Shown here: positions 11,796 to 23,500 of the stretch, one piece after another
How positions within the stretch are numbered: position 1 is the first letter of the stretch
Layout: the number at the start of each line of letters is the position of its first letter
Assembly: GCA_034008185.1 (NCBI GenBank)
Contig: CM067109.1
Coordinates: forward strand, 39,526,885 to 39,590,884
Origin: Gorsachius magnificus
Lineage: Eukaryota; Chordata; Aves; Pelecaniformes; Ardeidae
Length of the DNA stretch: 64,000 bases
Direction: 5' to 3'
Made by a program: the position numbers and the translations under genes
Notes under the pieces: model-generated
What the model saw: the letters and a program-made list of their open reading frames with translations, nothing else
What the model was told of the DNA's origin: nothing
The model's database searches: none

Positions 11796-12495
11796 ACCCT
11801 GACCTCCAAGAAATGGACCCTGACTAAGTGGTTTGCTAGGAACTCGAGGTTTGCCAGAAGCCTGATCTTCTGAACTATAGCAGGCAATCTAGAAATTAAA
11901 ATTCATATTTAATATTACAAGACCAGTTCTAGAATAAGTCAGATCCAAATAGACCAATATGTCTAGGTAAAATCTTTGGCATTTTCTGTAATGTTGGGGA
12001 GGAACAGGACCACAAATGTGGTCCCAAACAGGGATTTTGGAGAATAGCACTGGTTGCTTCTGCTCACAGTGGTACAGTTGCTTGAGAAATGTGCTGAGTA
12101 ACGTGTTCAATGGCAGGTCCTTTACTCCCCAGTTACACTCATGTAATACCTGCTACTTATACTCATGTCACACATCTGGAGTTGAAGATGCCTTTACTGC
12201 AGACAAACCATGTACTAATGAGAGGCTAGTTCACTCCAAGCATTCCTCCTGACTCCCAGATGCCCCTGCATCTCAAGAAGGAATCCTTCAATAATTTTCC
12301 AACCCACCATGTGTCAGGGAAGCCAGGAGCTATCCTTACGCTATATGAGAACAATTTAGAGGATTCTATAAATACCTACATCTGACATGCTGCACAGCAA
12401 TTTTCTTAACATTTGGCCCTTATCTTTCCAGTACACTATTTGCACTTTTGCTTCTAATTATAGGAATTTTATTTCCTATTTTTCTCTTTCCTTTA
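11796..12495. other. AT-rich interval, no gene seen
   Basis: No supported feature. Short open frames occur on both strands without context. Confidence 0.4.
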
Positions 12496-12563
12496 AAAAA
12501 TAATAATAATAACAAAAATTAAAAAAAAAAAAAAAAAAACAAAAATGAAAAAAGAGAAAAATG
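12496..12563 (+). repeat. A-rich low-complexity tract
   Basis: AAT-type triplets are followed by a run of about 19 A and further A-rich sequence. It marks the left edge of the GC-richer patch that follows. I cannot tie it to a retrocopy, because a plus-strand retrocopy would have its tail on the right. Confidence 0.7.
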
Positions 12564-12599
12564 TGCTGTCTCAGGCCCAGTCCCAGTCCTAGTCACACA

Positions 12600-13560
12600 T
12601 GGGGTCCAGAGGAGACTACTGTCTGCCTTCCAGCCAAGTCATGCTAGGAAATGGCTCATGGTTTCCGAATTAAAAGGTCTTCCCAGAGGCAGCATCAGCA
12701 ACCTGAGCAGGTTGCTTCTGCTCGCTAGGAGAAGAGCTGAGGCCCTGTCAGTGAGAGAGATGAAGACCATCTTTTTTCTAAGTAAGTCAGACTGTCTGAC
12801 AGCCGCTCATGGGAAGAGACCTCATTCTGATGAGCCAAAGTCTTCTGCCAGCACTGCGTCACAATGCTACTCGTGGTCTGTGACTCCCTGGCCTTGGGGC
12901 CTGGCCTTCAGACACAGCCCCATGTGGAAGAAAAGCACCAGGACTTTAGCCCACTATCACCATCTGGGTTTGATGAAAACAACTCAGAGGCGAGGCCACC
13001 CAGAAAGAGTTGGGCACGGGCACCTCCCTTTTCCCGGCTACCCGATGTTACGTGGACCCTCAGCTACCAGGCATGAGCCCGCATCAGTGTTTCAACCTGG
13101 GGGAGGTGGGACGTGAGTGGGAGAAGAAGCACATTTTGGGGTGTGCTGGGTGGAGCATGGGAACTGTCAGCAGCTTCCAGCACTTTCCCACATCACTCCT
13201 CCCTGCTGTGTACCACCCACAGGCTGCATGGAGGAGCTTGCTGGCTTAGTGGCAGCTTCCCATGCCCAGAACTGCCACTGCTGTGCCGCTGCCTGGCTCC
13301 TCCCAGCCCCTAGTGATGTGCACGGTGACAGCGACAGCAACAGTGCCGATTTCCACCGTAGGCAGGGCTCCCTGACAGCCCTTGCAGGCCTCCACAGCCT
13401 GCGCAGAGCTGGCACCAGTCCCACATGCAGGAGACAGCACAGTGAGCAGTCGCAAGGCATCGGGTGAACGTCTCTCAAGAGAGACGCGGCTTCCCAAGTT
13501 TTGAAACGTATCAGAGGAACACAGAGTCCATCAGTTGCTCTTCCTAAGAAGCGAAAATCC
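12600..13560. other. GC-richer patch of unknown nature
   Basis: About 1 kb clearly richer in G+C than its surroundings, with open frames in several registers on both strands (for example 152 codons at 12658-13116 plus and 131 codons at 13167-13562 minus). Overlapping frames on both strands are what GC-rich DNA gives by chance. None of the translations resembles a domain I know. It could be an unrecognised repeat, an untranslated exon or a short isochore fluctuation. Confidence 0.4.
13469..13486. repeat. Perfect short inverted repeat
   Basis: Eight-base arms CGTCTCTC and GAGAGACG are separated by AA, forming an 18-bp perfect palindrome-like hairpin inside the GC-richer patch. No T-run follows, so it does not look like a terminator. 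Confidence 0.6.
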
Positions 13561-16500
13561 AAGTCATGCTCATCGAAGTAGTGTTATAAGACTCAAATTT
13601 CTTGGTGCCCAATGTACATTTGTTTAAAAACCTGGGTGTCTATTGAAAAAGACATACTAGCAATGCAGGCAAGGAGGTGACCTGTTTGGATTCTAGCACG
13701 TATTGATTTTATCTTCTCACTACATTATTCAGCCCTTTCTGTTTCATCTCTTTTTTCCTTCTTCCTATGTTCATTTATTATCTAACTATCTGACCATGTC
13801 TATGTTAGCTTGCTTTAAATTTCAGCAGACATACTTTAAACGTTGCCAAATCTTGATGGGGAGAGTTTCATTATGTACACTTTACCGCAGACTTAGAATT
13901 TTTGTGGATCAGAAATTTGGTGGAATATCATATTTGCAAAAGAAAAAACAAAAAAAGAAAAAAAGAGGCTGAAGCCTGAACCTTGGTTTTGTTTAGATCA
14001 GAGAATACAGTGAAATTAGTTTTGATTTCTGTGTGTGTAACTGAGATCAGACTTTGGCTGTAGCCGTGTATTCTGTCAAAGGCAGAAGACCACAGTCACC
14101 TTTGGGATAATGGTCAATTACAACTATCAGGCTGCCTTTCCTGTGCAGGTGGTGCAATGTCATATCATGAGTTTGTCCTCCCCGAGTATCTGACTTACTA
14201 GATCTGCAGACTGCCCATTACCTATGAGCTGTTCTGTAATGAGGAAGAAATTAATGGTCAAAATCAGAGTTGAGCCACAGAGTTCAAGTCCAGACTGGAC
14301 TGTTGTAAGAGTTGGGGCTGGGAAGGGAGGTTTGGTTACAAGGTTTCAGCTCATCTAATTAATGTGGAGCAGAAGTAGATTGGTGGAAGATGTTTGGCAC
14401 CTGCAAATGTCTGCAGGTGCTCAGCACCGATTTAGATGCGGCCCAGTGTGAGTATTCACAAGTGTAAAAAGAAATTGAACTATTCCCCACACATGCACGC
14501 AGGATTACAGAGAACAGCAGGAATAGCATTTACAGTATCCTCCTGACCCTGAATTCACCCCATCCTTCTTCAGTACATAAACTACTGTAAATATCAGATG
14601 TGACATGCTGCAGTTTGATCCAAGCCAGTACAAAATTGCATATGGTTCACTTAAAGAAATACCTCCTCTTTTAGCAACTGGATAGAATCAAAGATGACCA
14701 CATTTCCACTGTTTCCTCTATGCACCTGATGTTTGCTTCTACAAGTTCTCAGTTACAACTAGAAACACAGCATACCTTGTGCAGTAATGACAAAGAGAAG
14801 AAAAAGTTTGCATTGTACTGAAACTTAGAGATGGTTCATTTTTATCCTGGCAATGCAATTCACCTCTTAATACTTGCAGCGAACCCTAAGCTGAGCATTA
14901 TTTTAAAGGGTGGTGAGAGATACATTTAAAGTTAAAAGGCAGCCTTTCCAATCTCTGCCCCATTTCCTTACTGAAAATAGGAACAGAGGATGTGGTTCCT
15001 GCGATGTGTTAGAAGACATGCAGGGTCAGTGCAGGTCCCCACAGACTCTGCTTGCAAGAATATAGATGCAAACTTCTAAAAACCTGAGCACGTACACTGA
15101 AAACCCCTGAACCTGGCTTTGGAGAAGAACATGCTGGATACTGGCTTAGTATTGAGCCAGAAGAAGTAACTGCTAGATACTGTGGTAATTCTGAACAGTC
15201 CTCCTGTATTCCCTTCCTCTTCAGTGTCTCAGGATGCCAGGAAGAGCAGCTGCAGCTGTTGGAGACAGGTGTGCATTAACCCACTTCACTTCTGAGAGCT
15301 GTCACCAGTTTTCAATGGGGAGAATGGCTGGCCTCTGTCTCCCCACCAGAGTCTCTTCTGGGGAGATGACATTTTTCTTACTCACCAGGTGTCCAAAGAA
15401 CTAATAACCTCCTCAATCTGCTGTGTCAACTTTGCCCTAATGCTAAAGCCAGTATGTCAGTTTTAGCTGGGTTTTTTTTTCTTACCACACAGGTCAGCCA
15501 GGCCCTGCCTCCCACAGTCAGACGCTCTCCATGTGCTCTTGTGATGACCGAGTGCTGGAATAGAGGCTTCAGGTCAGGTTTCTAACTTGGAGACAAAAGA
15601 AAGGGATATAAAATTTGAAAGTGATTCCAAAAAAGAACAAATAAATATTTTAAAATAAAATGTATCCTCTTCCTCCACTAGAATGTTGACCATTCATGAC
15701 CTAACCAGTGAAAGATACATTTGAGAGTAAAACCTATCCTCTAATATGGAGATGAATGCTTCTAACTCCATCACAAGGAGTTCCTGAAGAAAGAACAGGT
15801 CCAAAAATACAATGGGCTACGTCAGGGTTTTACAAGTGATAACGAGTTAAATGTTTTGCAACGGATCAACTGAGAAGGAGACCGGAAATTAAGAATACTG
15901 AATTGCCAGTAGCTTTTGCCAAACACTTGCCTTTTATCTTTGTCCATATCACAAGCTCTGAATTCCAATCTCTTTATCTGTGAAATGTTGTAGGACAAAT
16001 AATACTTAACAAAGTGCAGGTACTAAGCAGCATCAATGTATTTAATATCTGCAGGGTATATGGAAAACCTTACATGACATCCTTTTGAATACATACAAGT
16101 ATTATTTTCTGTTCTCTATCTCATGCCTAAGAAATATTTTTTCTTAACAGTTATAGAAATTTTTCCTTAAAATGTTATTAATTGATCATTACCAAAAGCC
16201 AGTAAATATCGAAAATCACCCAATTTCCAGAATTAATAGATACATGCCTGTAAACGAGCTGATTCACAACAGTAGTGTGCCTCTGTGTGTGTGTATAATT
16301 GCGTCCATTAGGCAAAGAAGGTTAGTTCAGGAATGAACTAAGGAGATGAAAGAAGTATGGTAGGCTTTTGTTTCAGCATCTCCAAGCTTGTTTATTGTAG
16401 AGTAAATTTACTACAGTTTCACAAAGTATAAAAAGTGCTCATGATTATGGGTGCAACAGAAATGTGTCATTCTTTAAAAGTTGATATATAGTACCAGGAA

Positions 16501-19500
16501 ACACCACAAGAATGGATTTTATCAAAAACAAGGACTGGGTGAACCTGGCAAGTTGCAAGGTATCAGTAGCCAAAAGATTATCATTCTCTAGTGGATTAAT
16601 TTTTACAATAGCAACTCTATTTTATTTTTGCTCCATTGGAACATAAGCTATATGCCTTTGCTGGGAAGGATACTGTAGTTTGAAAGCAAGAACAAAAGCT
16701 CCATGGCAAGCAAAAGGCTGTTTGCTGAGACTGAGTTTTGGTTGTTTGGAGCATTCCAGGAGGGTCTGATCTCAGATCTGTCACTAGCATGCCGTGTAAC
16801 TTCACAGAAATGTAGTGCGTCAGTTTTGAAGTGAGATACTGCTACTCGGCCTTCGCAATGAGGTCATTTCTCTGTCTCAGGCATGTACGTTAGCGAGGGG
16901 ATCACAGAAGCTCAGTTTACAGTGCTGCTGCTGTTAGTTGCAAAGCATAACAAACTAAAGCCCAACTGCTTTCTAGGGCCACTGAAATAAGCTTTTCCAT
17001 TCTTTAGGGCCTTGAATTTTATCTTTGTATCTATTGTGCCTTTTTGTAACTCAGTCTTTGTAGGAAAAAAAACCCCACTAAAGATAAAAACCCTGACCTT
17101 CGAAGCCAATAAAAAATTGCCATTGATTTTGTTGGAGCCAAAAGATTCTGGGGCATTTACCTAACATAGTTCTTTAATTGAGTTGTACAATATTAGTTGA
17201 TCATTTTGTGAACACTAAAATTATATTCTGTATTTCTAGCAGGGAAGTAGCTGTCATTTTCTTCTGTGGCATGGAGTTGCAAAACAGTCTTGGCTTATTA
17301 CACAAAAAAAAGTTATAATGTGTTAGCAATAAATGCTTAAGTGAAGCAACTGTTTAGATATGCAAAACAATACCCACAATCTGGGTATTTCTGGAGGCTC
17401 AAATTCCCCTTTTTCCTGTAGGTCCCTATTTCTTGCCATATCATTTCAACCAGTCCTTTAAAAATTGCTGTAAATACCTTACCTCTAAAAGACAATTTAT
17501 TTAGCTTGATGGATGTCTTGATGTAATTTTTTTTTGCCTAAGTGAATACTTTGTTCCTTTAAGCCACAAATTCAAATCCCAGCAGCATTAATTCACCTCT
17601 TCTTTCCAAATCAAATCAGAATTTCATGCCCTTTTCTTTGTTAGAAGACGATGAGCTATATTAATTATTCTCTGGCATTTTATGCAAGAGATTTTTCAGT
17701 ACCTTTGATCAATCTTCCTTTCTTCTCTTTATTGCCTAACATATTTCATGTGCGTTAGTTTTCTCTCTTTCATGGCAGAGGAATAAAACAACTGGTGATG
17801 CTGCACAGCTATAATCCCTAAAGTGCTTTGTAAAAAACACAAACAAAAGAGTCATTGCTACGTGAAATAAATGTAAAATACTGTTATGTATTAAAATGGT
17901 TTTGTGGCACAATAAGAAGCTTCAAAAAGAACATTTTTAAAAGGCAAAACAAGAAAAGGGGTGGTGAAAGATTACCTCAGCATTCTCCCAAAACACCAGT
18001 GCCCTGTATGACTCATGCCAGCCTGTAAAATACAGTTCTGATTTCATCCTTTTTATTAGGCTTTTTTATATCCCTAATTCACCAGTGTGTATAGGAATTG
18101 TATTTATTAAAGGCTTGGAAAAGAATAAGACTTGTTTTCCTTTTATGCTTATACAGTGTTTATGCTGTCTTGGAATGTTTACCCAAAGCATACTTGTTTC
18201 CAAAGGATAATGGCACTTGGTCCTGCCCTCAGTGAAGTGGGGAAACCAAACAGAATCGTTTTTCAAGGAAGTAGCATCAACAAAAATAAAAATACAAACA
18301 TTCTGTGGAAAGTACCTGATTTCACTGTTCAGTCATCCTGACTAAATGTTCCTTTCTTCTGATTTGAATTTATGCCCACTAAGACCTCAGTTCTGCAGCA
18401 CTCTGTCTGTGTTCAGACACTAACCCACAAGGAAATGTTAGCACAGCAGAAGTCATAGCATCCTTTTTTTCTATAAGCAGTATTGTGTACCTGCTCTGTC
18501 AGTTTTGAAACACTTAATTTACAGTATATGAATAAAAGGGTTTGCAACTGTCACTGATGTTTGCGTTTTGCAAATATTCAATAGTAATTATATGGAAAAT
18601 AATTCACAAAAAGAATTTTTTATTTTCTGCATTTGGAAACCTTTTCCACGATTGCTAGCTGAGACTTTATATTATTGCCATGACCCTCATTTAAGCTACA
18701 ACATACATGCAGTTACCTTTATTCCAGCTAACGTCTTCTCCTTGAGTGGCAACGGCATTTTGTGTAAGTCAGAATAAGATGCAACAGTAAAACCTGTCCT
18801 GCAGCTCCTCTGTATCAAAGTACTGATAAAAAATAGCTCTAAAGATGCTGTAGCTTGTGACAGAAGCCCAACCTCTGATAGTTCAGAATGATAGTCAAGA
18901 CTATCAACACCATAGCCTGAAGGGATCTAAAATAGATGAACCAAAAAAAGGCACATATATTCTCAGTTTTCTTGCAAAAAAAACCCTTCATACTCAGTGT
19001 TTAGTATTTCAGGGTGTGTTGTGTGGTTAAAAAAACTCAGACCAAACCAAAACCCACACTTGTCAGAAACAATGGATTTCCACTTTGGAGTGCTTTTAAA
19101 AATTAATAAAACAGGAAAAGATAGGACAGGTTGGGCTGGCTGACAGCATCCTTTTTTTGTGGCACCTCAATTATCAGAAAATCCACCAAGACATGGCAGC
19201 TCCAGATTCAGTCACATTGTCTGCCTGTCAGGGTTGAAACAAAGAGTTCCCGTTATTGTATCCCAGCCTCCATGCAATACAATAGCTGGGAAGGATGGAT
19301 AAGCATTTGTGAACAGTCTTATTTTAAAGTCTTCCGCTTCATATAAAGCATGAAATAGTTGGAAGACAGAAATCTTTCCCCCCAAGAGAATGTCAAAGGC
19401 ATCCATCAATGCAAACAACATCCGCATCCACCTTTGCAAAGGAAGCATTTCATACAACGTGAATGGTCACTCTTAGGAGGAGATGAACTTTCTCATTTGA

Positions 19501-20029
19501 TTAATCTTTTCTGAGCTGGACGCAAATTCAAATCTATTTGCTGCCTGAATAGTGTCAAGCTGAACTCGTCAATTATTTCAGGATGAGCTGTATCATATTT
19601 GAGGGAAAAGGATGGTACTACTCACTCAGTGCCACACAGTTTAAGTTGTGACACTGCAATCAGTGACCAAATCTCCAGAATTTGGCCTACTAGCCAGTAA
19701 CATAGGCAGCCAGGTTGCCCGTGCTTACAGGATGCTAGAAAGACACAACAAACTTCAGAAATTGGGAGCAAACAAAGGATAGAAAAGTACTTTGGTTTTG
19801 GTTTTTCCTTCTGATTTTGCATGACCTCAAACATAGTTAAAAATCTATGATTTTTCTTTTTTGTTATTTTATTATTAAATATGCAGTGCATAGGTAAAGT
19901 GGATGTTTAAAATGCCGGGGTCCACCTTTTCCTTCATTTCTTGAGTTCACGGCTCCAGTAAGTCTCTAACATAACAGCCAGAACATCAACTTAGTGCTTC
20001 TTTTTCTCAACACAAAGGAGACTAATGAG
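13561..20029. other. Long AT-rich interval, no gene seen
   Basis: About 6.5 kb without supported exons or RNA genes. It contains A-rich patches (13938-13970), a short TG run (16282-16293) and a possible ancient repeat at 14002-14060. The longest frames (13703-13972 plus, 19212-19457 and 19622-19891 minus) are unassigned. Confidence 0.4.
14002..14060 (+). repeat. Possible ancient amniote repeat fragment
   Basis: The block TGTAACTGAGATCAGACTTT (14035-14054), preceded by a degraded AAATTAGTTTTGATTTCTGT, resembles a dispersed amniote sequence with a GTAACTGAGATCAGAATTTGG motif. I know it as repetitive but cannot name it. Only about 60 bp is recognisable. Confidence 0.3.
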
Positions 20030-20560
20030 GGTCTTGATTAAGCCCTGCCTGCCAGCCAGCAGAGCCCATGCCTATGCCCATGGGCAGGGGGGATCCTGAG
20101 GGGGGGAGGCTGCCTCAGACCAGGAATAGGTGGGCAGGCACAGACCTGGGTGACAGGCACAGAGCACTGACCCTGGGCAAGGAAGCAGCCAGTGTCAGAC
20201 AGAGCTTCGCAGAGGATCCTGAGCCCCCATGAAGCTGGGGGGCATAATGAGCACCTTCCACCCTTCCCTCCCCACCAGCAACAGCAACATCTGACAGAGC
20301 CAGAGAAGCCCAGAACATGTCCACCTTGTGGCCTATATCTGTTTTTAGGAGGTGAGGGAGCTCAGGGCAAAGGAAAGTCTCAGTGTACCAGCAGGAAGCT
20401 GTTGCTGTTGCTGCATACTTTCCATACCATTCACTGCTCTCATCCTTTCCACCTCGATCTATGGATCTGCCCCTGTCTTGGCTGCACAGTGGGATTTCTG
20501 GTCTGTGCTGGCTCAGAGGCACTAAAACACGGCAAATAATAACAATACAACGATGTAGTG
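20030..20560. other. GC-richer patch of unknown nature
   Basis: A second patch of raised G+C with an open frame of 173 codons on the minus strand (20636 down to 20115) overlapping one of 115 codons on the plus strand (20192-20539). I recognise neither translation. The edges grade into AT-rich DNA. An unrecognised LTR or other repeat is possible, but I see no termini or target-site duplication. Confidence 0.35.
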
Positions 20561-23500
20561 AGTAACACAAAAAGGAAGTAAAAGCTGCTTTAACTTGCCC
20601 CAATACAACTAGGCACTGTATGTATCCCACATGCAAGTACCATAATGATTGGCATTAAAAGTATCTCAGTTAGTGTGTAATTTTGTATAGGGAATATATT
20701 GAAATACCCGGCCAGACCATTAAGGATATGGTTTTACCTTTTTAGGTTAAAAAGAGATAATTAACTTTGGCTGATAAAGTTTTTCCTTACTTTTGAACAT
20801 AGCATTGACAGTAAAACAAAAACAACTTTTATTGTCTTTGTGCAGCTTTGAAAATCCGCAAGGATTGGTTATATCTGTAGGAAGCAAAGCCCCTGCTATT
20901 GACAATGTATCCTGACTGCAGCTTCTTCAGATCCAATGCATCTGTGGAGCCATTAGCAGTGAGTGCCTTTTATGAGACATTGCCTCTGATATTATTATCA
21001 GACTCTCCAGACATGATATCATGAGAGTGCTGTCAGTGTGGTGCTGTGATACAGTATGTCACTGAGTTTTTCCATAACCTAGCTGAAACTGTCACAAGAA
21101 ATAGCTTAGTACGGGTGGTATGTGAGTGCACACAGCTTGTGCACTGGGGGAGTTGTTTAAAGAAGTGAAAAGCATCATTTTGTAGTAAGAACTAAGGGAC
21201 TTGGTCTGCTTTTCTTTTATTGTTGCCAATGGCAGCTTCTTTTATCCAAAGAGATTAAAATATGCTTTTAAGTGCTTCCAAAGCCCTGGAATGTGTGGTT
21301 TACAACAGTATTAAGAACTGACCTATAATTACAAATAGACGTGGCACTAGTAATTTCTTTGGTAAGCTTCTGAAATGCTGACGGTTTCATTCCTTCTTAT
21401 AGATTGAATTTAGGTTGTACTAAAGCAGGCAAAGCAGAAGGTCATGGTTTCCTCCCACCTCCCCTTCCCCCAGGAAGTGTGTTATTTCTGAATGCAGTCT
21501 GTATCTGAATGTTTGCTTTCCTTCAGAATACATGGTACCAAAGCATCCCTGGCTCTGCCTAACCCAAGCCTATGCTGGTCAGTTGTTTTTTATGTGATGC
21601 TCTTATTGGCAGGGGTTGGATAAAACAAGAGGTCAACAAGGTAACTTTAAAAAGATAGGGAATAGCTTACAGACACCACCTTGCTGTACAAACCGTCTCT
21701 TGGTAGAAAGCCCTGCCACCTTTGCAAGCACCAGAAAAGTCCAGACACTGATTACTTTCCCTGTGCCATGTGAAAAGACTTTAGCAGATACTGACCAGCA
21801 GAGAATGGAAGTCTTTGTTTTTACAGTTCATTTGATGGACTTCCTCAGCCACTTGTGAGACTGAAACGTACCCATCACCTATGACCAGAGGACTAGTCCT
21901 CAAAAGAGGACTTAAAGAGTAAAACTGGGAATTCTGCCTTATATGAATAAACTGGTGACTGATTTTGTTGCTATTGTTATAAGATGTACAAGTCAAGTGA
22001 AGTCAGATTTTTTTAAATAATCACATTTTCAGTATTATATCGAACATTAAGAAGCGAAATCCGCTTGGGTTTCCTTTAAATCAAGATTCATACAAAACCC
22101 ACAAAAATTTGTTGCAACAAAAGCAATTTGTAATTTTTCATCAGACTGGCATCGAATGGCATAAATTCTTATATTTAATCAAGCTGTGTAAAGAAAAGGA
22201 GTAAGAGGGGCTGGCCAGCTGTGTTTTCCCAAAAGAATTTAGAAAATGGTTTTTTTCATTGCATATGTTGACCCACTTACTTCAGCAATGACGTATTCAG
22301 AACTGAGACATTAAGTATTACGGCAATGGCAGAAAATTAGGCTGACAAGGCAACCCTGTGTCAAGAAAGCATAATTTGAGAATTTCAGGTTCAAGAGTTA
22401 CATCAGAATTCTTAATGTCAGTCCTAAATACTGAAAGAGATTATTTCAGGATTGCCATTTTGGAAAGAGGTAGGTATTAGCTGGATCAGTTGCTATTATG
22501 CTTTTTCACCACTTTCTTCATCATGGTCCTCATAATTCATTAAATTACATTAGTAAAACTAAATATTTTCTGCGTTTTAATTATTGTTTTCTGTAAGGTT
22601 AAAGTGTGACAGTGCCATATGCTAAAAGTAGCAGCTGGAAATGGAAGATGCTCATAATGCGTACTAGAAAGGAAGCTAGAAGTGTGTCTTCTCACGTAGG
22701 TGCAAGCTCCACTGACTGTGCCCCAAGCTAGATGATAATGGGTCTGTTCCAGTCTGGAAGTGATTTTAACAGTGGTAGTCACGGGCTGTAACTAATTCAT
22801 TAGGGCCTGCTGAGACTTTTGCTGAAAGGCAAACATATTATCTCAAGCCCGCTGCCATGCTGAAGCACCATACAGCTTCAGCTACCCAGGGTAACCAGCG
22901 CAAGTATTGTCCTCCTTGCAGTCTCTCATACAGGCATGCTCTCAGAGTCAGTTTAGTCCTAATTTTGCCATTCATTTGATATTTTTAACTTTAAGTAAGG
23001 AACTGTGACTATCCTGCCACAGATTTTCCCCAGAGTAAGAAAGGACAGAACCATTTGAGTATTGGAAAGGGCTTACAAGAGAATAATTTAAGTTGGAAGC
23101 AAATTCTGGAGGTGGACATGAACAGTTTTTTAGGCTTCCCAACACTTAAGAAATCACTGCTTTAAGTAATCTGGACATACAGACAGATAGATAACTCTAT
23201 TTTAAGGAGAAGAAGCAGTGGAAGGAGCAGAAAGTTTCAGTGAAGCAACCATGGGCTTACCTACATAGGAACAGGAAGACAGTTTACCCCAGCCTCTGGC
23301 CAGAGGCACAGTACTGGAAAGACAAATCAAGAGACACATAAATTGGTGAGTACTTCACTCAAAATGGCCAAACACCTTCAGAAAAGGGTACCCATTTTCA
23401 TAAATGTGATAAAAAATAATTAATTTACATTTTTTTCCCTCTGTATTTTTTTTAGTTTTGTTTTCAGTAATTCTTGGCTTTCTGCTTCTCTCAGTTGAGA

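Noticed and set aside
17566..17590. ATTCAAATCCCAGC as a tRNA B box
   Set aside because: No A box, acceptor stem or cloverleaf can be drawn around it. At most it is a fragment of an old SINE.
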